From Azolla caroliniana (lineage: Eukaryota > Polypodiophyta), in NCBI GenBank assembly GCA_043228905.1, contig JBHGNT010000010.1, positions 4,526,001 to 4,590,000 of the forward strand: a stretch of DNA of 64,000 nt, written 5' to 3'. The notes under the pieces are model-generated. The model saw only the letters and a list, made by a program, of their open reading frames with translations. It did no database searches and was not told the DNA's origin. Both the position numbers and the translations under genes were made by a program. Positions within the stretch are counted from its first letter, which is position 1; the number at the start of each line of letters is the position of its first letter. Below are positions 44,501 to 55,479 of the stretch, piece after piece.

Positions 44501-44756
44501 GGCTCCGCTGATTTCCTCGTCCGGGCCGAGAACTCCGCACGCTCGAAGTCGCTCCTCCGCCCTTGCCCTTTCTCGGCCAGCGATGCCGACTATCATACAC
44601 CCTCCGTCGTTGGAGAAGCAAAATTTTCTACCTATCGTACAAGGATTCTTCGGTTTCGGTTCTATCGTACAGCTGTGGGGTCTTTCCCGAGTGTCCGGAC
44701 TGTCTCGGCCCCACGCCTCGGCAGCCCTTTCTAAAAATCCTCCCGGTTCTCGCCAT
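41566..44756 (-). pseudogene. E2 reverse transcriptase, RNase H and integrase (broken)
   Basis: It follows the same plan as E1. RT has lost about 110 residues between EVIANFSQ and PTIVEPM and about 15 residues near VPKKNGT, and has stops around 43990 and 43830; the catalytic motif reads MPFLDDIPIKG. From 43786 to 42428 the frame is open for 452 residues through RNase H (VDTSPTGIGWVVNQE, ISGKDNAMADMLSRARF) and the integrase zinc finger, to AREDLRN. Two stops follow, shared with E1. The integrase then continues to its natural end at 41566 with ADRGELD, GKVERGH, and a C-terminal domain (DWVLVYDNSLDNQHRATRKF, MWFGPYVV) ending in an acidic tail. Confidence 0.9.
44731..44739 (-). promoter_or_regulatory. 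candidate +1 programmed frameshift site in E2
   Basis: The gag-protease frame ends GAT TTT TAG exactly as in E1 at 32509-32517, and the RT-side sequence is in the same +1 register. Confidence 0.5.
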
Positions 44757-46255
44757 CGAGGTATTCGTAGTTTCGCTCGTAGTTCGTCCGCACCGTCAGA
44801 AATTGGACCGAATGGCGCCCGTCCTGGCTTTTGACCCTCGCGTAGGCCGAACCATTGTCCAGCACTTTGGTCTCCATTCTCGCCGCCGTGATGTATGGTT
44901 CCCCTAAAATGACCAGATGCGAGGACGTCTCCTGTACGAAGAAGTGCTGGTCAATCTCGACGTCGCCGATCTTGACTCGCACATTCGGGCAGGCCCCGTG
45001 CAGTTCCTCTGTGGCGCGTGTCGCCGCCCGTATCTTCCACCCGTGCTTGGTGTTGATCGGCCATTTTCCCTTCTTATAGAAGTCCATGGACATCAGGTTT
45101 ATTTCCGAACCGTGGTCCACCAGTGCTACCACCGGTTCTTGAACATCTCCGATCTTTACCGGGGTCTCTGTGGTCGCTCGGGCCCAGTGTGGCCTCGAAT
45201 AGTGGCTCTCCGCCCACCCATCTTCCACCGCTAAGTTGTCGATGTGCGTCGTCCGCACCTCCACCAGTCTTTCCGGTTCCGTCTCCGTCGACAGCCTCTT
45301 CCGTTTCACCAAGTCTACAATGGAGTCGTGGAACTCCTTGGCGATCCCTAGCACCTCCCGCAATGATAGCTCCACTTTGCTGTCGAGGATCCGTTCTTCT
45401 AGGACCTTTCATAGGTCCGTGGTCCTTTCTATTTCCGTCCCCAGTCGGTATTCACCCTTCCTGGGGTTATCTTGCGAGTTGGACCCACCGACATCGTTCC
45501 GTCGTTGCCCGAATCGGGTCTCGTACTGTTGTGAGGGCCCGGGCGCTCCGGCTTTCCCCACTCATTTGTCTTCTACCAGAGCCTCGTAGTTCCGGCAGGC
45601 GGCTCCTACGAAGCCCGTCTTCTCCTCGACCGGGTCACTCTACCCGGTTACTTCCCGGACCCGTCTCTCAACGCGGTCCGCTTCATCTTTCCTCAACCGT
45701 GCGCCGGCGAGGCCTTCTAGCATTGCCGACCAGAATCCGTCTTTGCTCTCCTCTCGGGCCTCGCTGCCTCCGACCCGAATGCCGGCCGACGCCGAGTAGT
45801 GGATGGCCTCCACGTGTCGGGCCGCTGCCTCTTCTATCAGTTTCTTCATCCCTCCTCGCCCGTCGTTTCGGTTTAGGGCCCTTCTGGTGTCGCCGGCGTG
45901 CACCCGGCCTTCCCACAGGTACACCACCCGGTTCCTCAACGCCTCTGCGAAGTCGCCGCAGTCCTTCCGAATGTGGCCGACCTCGTCGCACCACATGCAC
46001 CTGTTCCCTGCTGCCGGCCGTTGGTCACGAGCCGGTTCGCCGCCTTCCCTTCGATTCTGGGCGATCTGGAGATCCTTTATCGCCCACGTCAACTCCTCCA
46101 GCGCTGCTCCTCCGGACGAGCCATTGACCATGCCGGTCGAAGCCGGACCGGTTTCGAGCCATTCCCGGGTTTCTTCCCTTCGCCCTTGCGGTGCCGGTTC
46201 AAGCCTCCTTGCTGTGACAGAGCCCGCACCGGCCACCCCGTTGTCAGCCCATTCT
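44731..46255 (-). pseudogene. E2 gag C-terminal half and aspartic protease
   Basis: Gag begins abruptly next to the primer-binding site at the ADNG region, so about the first 210 residues are deleted. It then has LEPAPQGRREETREWLETG, an intact zinc knuckle CMWCDEVGHIRKDC and VYLWEGRVHAGDTRRALNRN. A stop at 45640-45642 and another near 45410 interrupt the spacer. The protease keeps VALVDHGSEINLMS and the flanking YITAARMETK and VQFLTV motifs. The site corresponding to the E3 insertion in E1 is empty here. Confidence 0.85.
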
Positions 46256-46272
46256 CGTCGGGTTCACCAAGA

Positions 46273-46923
46273 TGTCGTGGTATTCCTCGCGGATGCGTGG
46301 AATGAGGCGGGACCTCGGGGGTCTTGTACCGAAGGGCAAGAGAGAAAGGAGAAGGGAGGGGACCCACTACGTGCGAGCGTAGATTCACAGGGACACGGCC
46401 CTTCGACACAAAGACGCGAGTGCGACCCCGACACAGAGAGACACGAATGTATGTAAATATATATATTAACAAGACAAACGACAAGAAGCACGAAGTCGGT
46501 TACAACCGAACAGGCCGGCGAACAGATGCCGATGCCTGTTCGTAAACGCACAGAAAGAAAAGAGTAGGTTGGAGGTGCTGCCGGAAGCACTCGGGCATTC
46601 CTCAGAGCAGCGCGAGCCTCCTGAAACCTGCACAGAAAGAAGCCACGGAGCTTCGGGGGAGAGAGAGAGAAGCCTTCGCCCACAAACCGACAGCACTTCG
46701 TCCTCTTCTATTCGCGATTCCCTTTTCCCCTCCTCGTCTCCCTCCTCTTATAGGCAAGGAAGGAGTCGTTTCCCATTAACTTCCTACCTACCGAATCTAC
46801 CTACCTAGGATCTTCTATGTACCTAATTCTCTCTTATGTACAATATAAGGCGTACGTGCATGAAGAGCCGGTTCCTACGCTCCGGTGTACCGATTCTGCT
46901 TGTGGACGGTTTTCTTCACGACA
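46273..46923 (-). repeat. 5' LTR of E2 (promoter LTR)
   Basis: 651 bp with CTATAAGAGG-type TATA region on the minus strand near plus 46745-46752. Its outer end abuts ACGG and Gypsy G sequence. Confidence 0.92.
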
Positions 46924-47637
46924 ACGGTACACTCTTCTACCAAAGTTACACCTTTCTTTGCCTACACTGACAACCACCTTCGATGGTGTATCCTGGATCT
47001 TCCCGGGATGTCACAAAACCCTAGTATGACGCATCACCTCCACCAACTACAACAAATCCAGTTCGAGTTATCGTCACATCTTTAGAGGGCTCAAGCACAC
47101 CATAAGACCAATGCAAATCAACATCGCCTTAAGTCTCCTTTTAAGGTTGGTGACCGAGTATGGTTGCTTCGTCGTCACATCAATAGTACCCGATCATGTG
47201 CTAAGCTCAATTTTCAACGTTTAGGTCCTTTTGCCATCACAACGCAGATTAATGATGCAACATTTCGTCTTAACCTTCCTGCACACATGCGACTTCACCC
47301 AATCTTTCATAGCTCTCTTTTGGAGCCATGCCGCACCTTTTTAATTCCTAATCGTGTTGTGCCCCCTCCGCCTTCTGTCCAACTTGTTGATGGCCCCGAA
47401 TACGATGTAGCTACTATTTTTTATTCTAAGATTGTGCGCAATAAGCTCTATTATCTAGTTGATTGGCTTGGTTATCCTCTGAATGATCGCACTCGGGAAC
47501 CTGTCGATAACATTTGTAATGCTCAAGCTCTTGTCGACGACTTCCATTGCCACTATCCAGACAAACCTGGCCCAACAATGTTAACGCTAACTTCCACTCG
47601 TCGTTCTCAAAGGAGGGATAGTGTCACGAACACATGA
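46924..47637 (+). pseudogene. Gypsy element G: integrase C-terminus and chromodomain
   Basis: Continuation of 27546-28771 after removal of the E1/E2 block. It contains KVGDRVWLLRRHI, LGPFAITTQINDATFRLNLP, LHPIFHSSLLEP, and a chromodomain-like end (EYDVATIFYSKIVRNKLYYL, then VDWLGYPLNDRTREPVDNIC, FHCHYPDKPGP). This identifies G as a chromovirus. The polypurine tract AAAGGAGGGATAG (47609-47621) and the 3' LTR follow. One stop is seen near 47082. Confidence 0.9.
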
Positions 47638-48562
47638 CCATTATGGCATTGTCATGATGTTTTCATACCACGATGAGAAAATAACCTCAACCAAATTATA
47701 TGAACTGATTCAAAACTTTGTAAATGGTTGTTTAGCTAAGAGATAACTAATAACTTGATAAGAACATTCGCCATAGGATGATAATAGCTAGTTGAATCTG
47801 CGATAAAACATAATATCGAGTAGAATAGTTTAAAGCGAAATACCTATTATTAACACACTTGTTATTATCACTATTAGGTATTTTAACTATAAATCTATTA
47901 AAGCTATTACCCACTTTTAAAGCTAAATACCTATTATCAACACACTTGTTATTATCACTATCAACTATTTTAGCTATTAGAGCTATTTTAGCTTCTTCTT
48001 CTTTTTCCCATAAAAATTATGCTCCATTGGTATTAAAATTAAAAAGGCCAGAGGCACTATACAAATAGAATATAATCTTGTCCATCTCTACAAGTATATA
48101 TCATCAAAGAAAGGACCAAATATAAGCAATGGCATTTGGCAAGATAAGGATAATTATAATCTATGAAAACAAATCTCAACCTTTGCCAATAACACCTTTG
48201 CTAACCACATATAAATGGGATATACTCGAGGACCCTACCATCAATCTCCCCATAACCATACTAAGCATATAACCACATTCCCGCAATCCAAGAGAATACA
48301 TTTCTTGTTGGTAGTCATGGTCAACATACCCTGGTTGTCCACCTTGTTTGTTGGTAGTCCTACTCAACATATATACCCTAGTTGTCCAAAAGATATTGCT
48401 TTTGGCAAATTTTTGTACATCAAGGCCTTCTTCAGCTCTTGAAGTTGAAGACACCAAAACAAGCCATGATTGGCCGAGAGCTATTTTAGCTATTAAATCT
48501 ATTACCCACTTATTAATCTAAATACTTATTCAAAATACATTTTTATCAAGTATTTTAGCTAT

Positions 48563-48570
48563 TAAAGCTA
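48563..48570. repeat. target-site duplication TAAAGCTA of the MULE (left copy)
   Basis: TAAAGCTA occurs at 48563-48570 and 50728-50735, directly outside the inverted repeats. Eight bp fits Mutator-like elements (8-11 bp). Confidence 0.85.
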
Positions 48571-48757
48571 GGAAATTGGTAAATTCATAGTTTTTTTTGT
48601 ATTTTTTCATAGTTTTTTTGTTTAGTTGAGAAATATGATTATTTGTGTGCTCACTCACAGTTTATATTTGCACTACATATTTTGTTATAAACAGAGGCGC
48701 GAAATTACTCGCTCGCTCGCTCACAGTAACGGCTCCCTCCCTCCCTGCATATTATGC

Positions 48758-48803
<46 letters not shown>
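48758..48803. repeat. (TC)n microsatellite upstream of the MULE transposase
   Basis: About 22 TC units immediately before the presumed transposase start, in its leader. Confidence 0.9.
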
Positions 48804-48807
<4 letters not shown>

Positions 48808-48822
48808 TCCTTTTTTTGGGGG

Positions 48823-50682
48823 ATGGAATCTAGGTATTCTTCCAAAGAAGCTATGATCGAAGCTCTCAAAGCAGAATATGTTCAAAAAGGTGTTGTTTTA
48901 ACAACGAAAAGATTTGCTTATAACAGAGTCGAGTTGAAGTGTAATTTGGGTGGAGAACCAAAGGTCAAGGAGACGAACGATGGCGATCAGAAAAGGAAAA
49001 AGGGATCCAGGCTAACAGGTTGCACATTTGAAATCATTTGTGGGTGCAAAAAAGGCGTTTGGTATGTTCGAAAGATTTTGGGTGATCACAACCATGAAAT
49101 ACCTGATAGTTTGATTGGCCATTCGAAATATAGGAAATTAGATGGTGAAAGTAGGATAAAAGTTCAATCGATGTACGAATCTAATGTTGAACTGAAGGAG
49201 ATAATTAGTTCTTTGAAAAAAGAGTCCCAAAGTAATGCTTCAATCCAAGAAGTATACAACACCGTAAAGGGTGTTAAAAGAGATTTTGTAGAGGGCAAAT
49301 CTCCATTGGAAACATTGTCAGATATTATCGCGTCCCCAGAATACACTAGTAAGCTGTGCTTGGATGACGGCGGTGGAGTTAATGGATTATTTTTGGCGTT
49401 CAATGAAGTTGTAAAGCTTGCTAAAAGATTTGGTGGGGTTTTCTTGTTGGACTGCACATACAAGACTAATAAATTCGGCATGCCCTTACTAAATTTCGTG
49501 GGAATTGCGTGTACGAATCAGACTTTCAATGCCACTGTTGCATTTCTTCCTGATGAGCAGGAAGAATCATACAAATGGGCGTTAAGGGAATTTAGCTCAA
49601 TTGTCAGTCCAAGAGTAATAGCAACAGACCGAGAACTGGCACTGATGAATGCTATTGTGGTGACATTCCCTATGTGTAAAAACGTCCTTTGCATATGGCA
49701 CATTAACAAAAACGTTGGTTCCAAATGTAAAGGATTTTTCAAGAAAGAAGACGAATGGAAAATATTTCTTCAAAGATGGAAGGAATTATTCTATTCATCA
49801 ATTGTGAACTAATTCAATCAAAATATGAATGATTTTTCGATATACAAGATCACAAATCCAGATGCATATGAGTATATACTTCAAACGTGGTTACCTTGGA
49901 AAGAAATGTTTGTAACTTGTTACGTAAAGGATATACGTCATTTTAATTCTGTCACTACATCTCGTGTTGAAGGTAGTCATCGGGTCTTAAAAAGTTACAT
50001 CAAAAATGGGAAATGAAATTTACCAGAAGTGGTAAAGAATCTCAATTTGCTTTAGAAAAATCAGACTGCCGAGATTTCAAAAGAAATTGAACATCAAAAA
50101 TTGATTGTCTGTGATAGACACAAAATTGGGTTGTTAAAACCATTGCAAAAGAAGTTGTCTTTGTTTGCATTGGACGAAATACTTAAACAGTACAAGAAAT
50201 CATTGAATGAAGAGGAAATGAAAGAGGTTTGCACCCAAAGCGTCATTGGAACATTGGGATTACCTTGCAAACACACAATAAGGGAGTTGGTCGAAGAAGG
50301 TCAAGTACTAATTGATGCATATATTGACTCTCAATGGCTTTTAGAATTGAATGCATCTTCTAGAGCCATTACCAATGTTAGTTTGAGTCAAAATATTTCA
50401 CCAAGAAAAAATTTTATTGAGAGATTACATAATGAGTTGTACAACAATCCTCAGACTCATTCGTCATCATTTATTAATCGTATTCAAAGTGTTTTGGATG
50501 ATCCAACCAAAGAAATTCAGGATATTCAACCTCTTCAGCGCAAAAAAGGAAGACCAGTGGGTGCCAAAAATAAGGGAGCTTCAATTAGAAGGGACAAATC
50601 TCATTTTGAATACGTAGAGGGGCGAAAGTGCTCAAAGTGTGGAGAGCCTGGACACAATGCTAGAACATGCTCCAAATCTTAA
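48823..50682 (+). pseudogene. MULE/FAR1-like transposase, 619-codon frame with three stops
   Basis: The frame from ATG 48823 stays in register to 50682 but has TAA at 49810, TGA at 50014 and TAG at 50053. The N-terminus has a FAR1/WRKY-GCM1-like zinc-binding region (GCTFEIICGCKKG, ILGDHNHE). The MULE DDE domain follows with LLDCTYKTNKFGMPLL, PRVIATDRELALMNAI and CIWHINKN, and a conserved SRVEGSHRVLK. A degenerate SWIM-type region reads LGLPCKHTIREL. The C-terminal zinc knuckle CSKCGEPGHNARTC is intact. There is no frameshift, so it died recently; all three stops fit single C-to-T or G-to-A changes. It is bounded by transposon ends, so it is a transposase rather than a host FAR1 regulator. Confidence 0.92.
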
Positions 50683-51084
50683 TAAACTGTGAAAATACAA
50701 AAAAAAACTGTGAATTTACCAATTTCCTAAAGCTATTACCCACTAATGTATGTGCCTCTTATGCATGGGTGACACTTGGCACTCATGCATCCACCTTCCT
50801 AATACAAGGTAACACTTGTCATTCATGCACCCACTTTTTCATGCATGGGTGACACTTGCCACTCATGCACCCACCTTCCTCATGTATAAAAAGGGGGTGA
50901 ATAAACTTATCAACGGGGGAATAAGAGTAGACAAGAAAAGACTATTGTAGTCAGATTGGCAAGAAATACTATTGTAATCATCTTGATATATCAATACAAG
51001 CTATTTTCGTTTCACCTCTTTTTTTAACAAGAAGCCCGGTGCTTACTTCCCAGATTCGCATTTTCTTTTTCCGTTGCACGCTTA

Positions 51085-51334
51085 CACCGTGATCAACACC
51101 ACAACGTCACCCTGACTTGAACCTAGGACCTTGTAATCCATAATTGAAAACCCCAACCGTTAAAATAGTTTATTGTCATATGAGAGGATAAAAGTTACTT
51201 TTTGTAATACACCATGATCAACACCACAACGTCACCCTGACTTGAACCTAGGACCTTGTAATCCATCATTGAAAACCCCAACCGTTAACATAGTTTATTG
51301 TCATATGAGAGGATAAAAGCTACTTTTTGTAATA
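51085..51334. repeat. 125-bp tandem duplication
   Basis: The unit beginning CACC(G/A)TGATCAACACC at 51085 recurs at 51210 nearly unchanged through the TACTTTTTGTAATA stretch. On the minus strand each copy contains GGTTCAAGTCAGGGTG, resembling a polymerase III B box, so the unit may be SINE-derived. Confidence 0.85.
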
Positions 51335-51335
51335 T

Positions 51336-51661
51336 ATTGATTATTGTAAAAGCTCTGGATCCTTCTAGAATGTTCTTAGAGAATTTCCTCCTAAAACATC
51401 TTAATAGAATATTCTAGGTCTAGAACATTATAGAAGTCTCTAAGCTATTCTATAGGAACCTATAAATAGAGACATACATGTATTCTCAAATCTATTCGAA
51501 TCAACACCAGTCTTTAGCTCTCATTGCCTATGATCTTGTATCCATTCTCTTTCTCTTTCTATCTTAATACATCTATTCTTCTCTTATCATTTCGTTCATT
51601 TCTTCTCATGTTCTCTTATATCCTTCTTCCATCACTCTATCTTTTATTCTTGGTTCTAACA
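51336..51661 (+). repeat. LTR-like segment before Copia C4
   Basis: It has the appearance of a Copia LTR: TATAAATAGAG at 51461, a CT-rich leader and TTCTAACA at the end near 51661. It does not match the 3' LTR of C4, so it may belong to another, mostly lost element. Confidence 0.3.
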
Positions 51662-54600
51662 GACGTCTCATGAAGATTGGTTTCAAGAACCGTGAAAGCC
51701 CGAATGATCCGGCTATGCGAAAACAGGGGATGACACAATTCACCCCATTCAACATGTCGGAAATGTCCCATTCGAGGAAGTAGGCAACCAAACCTACATC
51801 AAAAACGTCTTGCATGTCCCAACAATAACGAAGAACCTGGTCTCCGTCGGCTAGATTGTCAAACAATGCATGCAAGTTCGCTTCAACGACGGAGGGTGCT
51901 TCATCAAAAAAGAGGTTGAAGGTCGAATTATTGCTCGTGATCAAAGATAAGGTCGAATGTTCATCATCGATTCTCATGAGATGAAATCGGCAATGTTTAC
52001 CAAGGGCCATAGAGCCAACACCGGCATAGAGTTGTGGCACAAAAGGATCGGCCACATCAATCTCTAGAAGTTCAAAGGAATGCAGCCGAAAGGAGTTGTT
52101 ATCGGACTCCCGACCTTTAATAAGAAGGAGATTGCGGGCGTGTGTGAAGCCTGCCAATTCGGCAAACAACACCGGCAACCGTTCCCAAAGGAGGGGAACG
52201 TGAGTAAAGGGACCCTGGATGTGATACATTCATATGTGTGGGGACCAGCCTAGACAGAAACATTCGGTGGTTGCCGGTATTATGTGATGGTCATCGACGA
52301 CTTCTCCAGGCACACTTGGATATTCCTTATGTACCAAAAGAGTGAATGTTTTCACACTTCCAAAAATTCCAAAATGAAGTCGAAAAGACAACCGGTTGGC
52401 ACGTCCAATGCCTTAGATCAGACATCAACAAAGGGTACTTCTTCGACGCCTTCACAACATACCTTTGACAAGAAGGAATCCGAAGGGAGTTTACTTGTCG
52501 ACACACACCTCAACAAAATGGAGTAGCCAAACGAAAGAACCGGCAAATACTTGAGGTGGCAAGGTCGATGATGAATGAGAAACATAAGCCAAAATCGTAT
52601 TGGGCTCAAGTGGCGAACACAACCGTCTATCTAATGAATCAGTGCACAACATCCAGAGTGCATGACATCACCCCCCACAAGAAGTTCTATGGAAAGAAGC
52701 CGGATCTATCCCACGTCAGGATATTCGACTCTATCGCATTCGTACATATTCCCGACGAAAAGCAGCAAAAGCTTGATCCCAAGTCAGAGAAATGTATCCT
52801 CGTAGGGTACTCACTCAGACAAAAGGAGTATAAGTGTTTCAACGCCTCCACTAGGAAAGCACAAGTGAGTAGGGATGTGGTATTCAACTAATGGGCATCC
52901 TGGTACACGGTTGACTCAACTCCATCTAATCCAATCGAAACCAATCTCGATATAATAGACTCGGAGGAGGAGGATCGACTAAGGCTCACGCTAGAGGAGA
53001 GTCCAATCTCAACCAAATTGAGCGGACCATAGGAGGTTCCAAGCGACCGCAACATGTCGCGGCCAAGTCCGAAATTGGACAAAGGAAAGGCCAAAATACC
53101 TAAGTACGAAGACTCAGATGGAAACGAATCAACTAACTCACTCAATAGTGAGTACGATGGATTGGATGTTCCTATCATGAGGACACCAGGAGCCAAGAAA
53201 GTGTTCACGAATACAAGTGAACCACCGCGTTGCTCCACCCGAGAAAAGAATGCAATTAGTTGATTCGGCTACAATGACTACATGGCATATCACGATGCCT
53301 TTATGATGAAGATGGTGACAATTCAGGAAGCGGAAAACTTTTCTGAAGCTGCTAAGGACCTGCGGTGGGTCGAAGTGATGAATGAGGAGATACAAGCACT
53401 CTCCAAGAACGAGGCCTAGGATCGCGTCCCCTCTTCACACCACCAAAAGGCAATTGGATGCCGGTGGATATTCAAAGTGAATCACAACGCCAACAACACT
53501 GTCAATTAGTATAAGGCCCAGCTAGTGGCAAAGGGCTATGCTCAAACACACAGTGTCGATTCTCGACTACGAAGAGACCTTTGCCCCGGTGGCAAAGATG
53601 ACTACCATTCGAACCATGATAGTGCTCGTAGCAGCCAAAGGGTGGCACCTCCACCAAATGGACGTTAAGAACACCTTTCTCCAAGGCAAACTAGAGGAAG
53701 AGGTATACCTGGTACAACCACCTGGTTTCAAGTCGAGCACACACCCACAAGCGGTATGCCGACACAAAAACCCTCTCTACGGCCTCAAACAGGCACCTAC
53801 AGAATGGCATTCAAAGATAACCCAATATCTTCACCAAATCGGCTTCAAAATTTCCAAGTCCGACAACTCTCTGTTCATCCAAAACGACACCAGAGGACAA
53901 GTATTTATCTTAATATGTGTGGATGATTTGGTCATTAGAGGAGAGCACTTATCAGATATCAGTCATATCAAAAAGCTACTCTCTGGCCGATTCAAAATGA
54001 AAGACATGAAGGGAGCTCCATTACTTTCTAGGGATAGAAGTAATTCAAACTCCATATGGCATCATGATCTCCCAACGATATTATACCCTCAATCTACTCT
54101 TCAAGTTTGGGATGATAGAGTGTAAGCCCGTCTCGACCCCGCTCAATCGAAACCTAACGCTAGATGCCAAAGTCTGGCACAGAAGAGTGTGACCCAACTC
54201 ACTATCAACAGTTAGTCAGAAGCCTAATCTATCTAACCATCACCCACCCTGACCTTAGTTATCTAGTCGGCCTCCTTAGCCTGTTCATGCAGACTCCGTG
54301 TGACATTCACCTCAACTGTGTCAAACGAGTACTAAGGTATGTGAGTGGAACCATGGATTACGACATCCTCTACGATTCTGCCACACCAATTCGACTCGAA
54401 AGGTACATCGATGTCGACTGGGTCGGCTACAAAGCTGACAGAGGATCAACATCCGGGTTCCTCTTCTCCCTCGGCAGTGGAGCCATATTGTGGAGTAGTA
54501 AGAAGTAGCCGGTAGTCACACTGTCGAGCACGGAAGCAGAATACAGCATGCGAAGCCATTTGGCTTAAACGAATCTTGAAGGATCTGGGCATTCCCATCA

Positions 54601-54992
54601 AGGATTCGATTATCCTCTACTGCAACAGCATGAACAATATCCACATGGCCCGCAACCTAATCTTTCACACTCGGACCAAGCACATTGAGGTACACTATCA
54701 CTTCATCTGAGAGCTTGTCCTGGCCGAAGATGTTGACCTGCAACACATTAGCATGCACCTACAGACGGCCAACATCTTCACGAAGGCCTTGGGAGTCAAC
54801 AAGCTATGACATTCATAACGAACCTAGGTCTTTCTATTGCCGACTAGCCGAGCTTCAAGGGGAGTATGGATAAAGAGTCGTCTAACACAAACTCAAACGG
54901 AGCAGAGTAGACACAGGAGTGAGCCAACATCCACAGTCGAAGACTAGCCCGAACCAACTATCCGTCGGCCGGAAGTTGTGTTTGAAGGGGCG
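51662..54992 (+). pseudogene. Copia element C4 gag-pol remnant
   Basis: Plus strand, starts at the protease/pre-integrase boundary. It has QTYIKNVLHVPTITKNLVSV, GIELWHKRIGHIN, CEACQFGKQHRQPFPKEG, YYVMVIDDFSRHTWIF and RQQNGVAKRKN. At 52556-52891 it reads YWAQVANTTVYLMNQ and CILVGYSLRQKEYKCF. RT follows at 53538 with HQMDVKNTFLQGKLEEEVYL and ICVDDLVIRG. Then come ITHPDLSYLVGLLSLF, YIDVDWVGYKADRGSTSGF and a broken RNase H. Several stops and frameshifts; gag is missing. Inactive. Confidence 0.9.
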
Positions 54993-55256
54993 TGTTGAGA
55001 ATCAAACTCAACTTCCCTTGTGTGGGAAAACACTCTAGGATGCTCAAGTGTGTGAACATCACACCTCCTTGTATAGTAACTAGTGTGTCATAGAAGTTAA
55101 TGCCTTATAACACATATTCAGTAAGTCGTTAAGACTCCACCTCTTTCCCAAGAGGCGGTTCTAGAAAGAAGGTGACTACATAAACACCTTCTCCTTCACT
55201 TGTAACTGTTGGTTCATTCTTGCTCCTTGTTAATAATTGTTTTTTGTATACATTGT

Positions 55257-55330
<74 letters not shown>

Positions 55331-55360
55331 GTATGGGCTCCAGGTCTACCATCTTTCATG
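54993..55360 (+). repeat. 3' LTR of Copia C4
   Basis: Starts TGTTGAGAATCAAACTCAAC after the tract TTTGAAGGGGCG. The first bases resemble the C3 LTR (27147), suggesting one lineage. It runs into a (CT)n tract; the right end is uncertain. Confidence 0.65.
55257..55328. repeat. (TC)n microsatellite, about 36 units
   Basis: Pure TC dinucleotide run at the end of the C4 LTR. Confidence 0.95.
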
Positions 55361-55479
55361 TGGACGCAATTAGAGAGACCTTTGGTGACGATGTTATCAA
55401 GTCAACTCCGAAGCAAATCAACAGTACCACATGACATTATTAGAGCAGAGTTTAGTTTGCCCCCGATGTTAGTACAAGC

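Larger units (their letters stand above)
40842..46923 (-). mobile_element. CGACA-family Gypsy retrotransposon E2 (6,082 bp)
   Basis: Bounded by 651-bp LTRs (40842-41492 and 46273-46923), minus strand, abutting E1. LTRs differ at about eleven sites (about 2%). Left flank ATGG (40838-40841), right flank ACGG (46924-46927). It retains the integrase C-terminus and zinc knuckle lost from E1. It lacks the N-terminal half of gag and two stretches of the RT N-terminus, and has several stops, so it is also non-autonomous. Confidence 0.93.
48571..50727 (+). mobile_element. Mutator-like (MULE/FAR1-type) DNA transposon, 2,157 bp
   Basis: Terminal inverted repeats of about 45 bp start GGAAATTGGTAAATTCA at both ends (48571-48616 and the reverse complement ending at 50727). 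An 8-bp target duplication flanks them. A transposase-like frame fills the interior. It inserted into the 3' LTR of Gypsy G. The transposase has in-frame stops, so this copy is inactive, but the ends are well preserved. Confidence 0.92.
47622..51098 (+). repeat. 3' LTR of Gypsy G, interrupted by a MULE
   Basis: Starts TGTCACGAACACATGACC. About 1.3 kb without the MULE. Contains internal duplications of a TTATTATCACTAT-rich block (47850-47970), direct repeats with CATGCATGGGTGACACTTG (50760-50880) and a TGTATAAAAAGGGGG TATA region near 50884. The right end near GATCAACA (51098) is approximate. Confidence 0.78.

Noticed and set aside
48823-50682. Interpretation of the transposase-like frame as a host FAR1/FHY3 transcription factor
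   Set aside because: It lies between terminal inverted repeats and a target duplication and has stops, so a transposon origin is the simpler reading.
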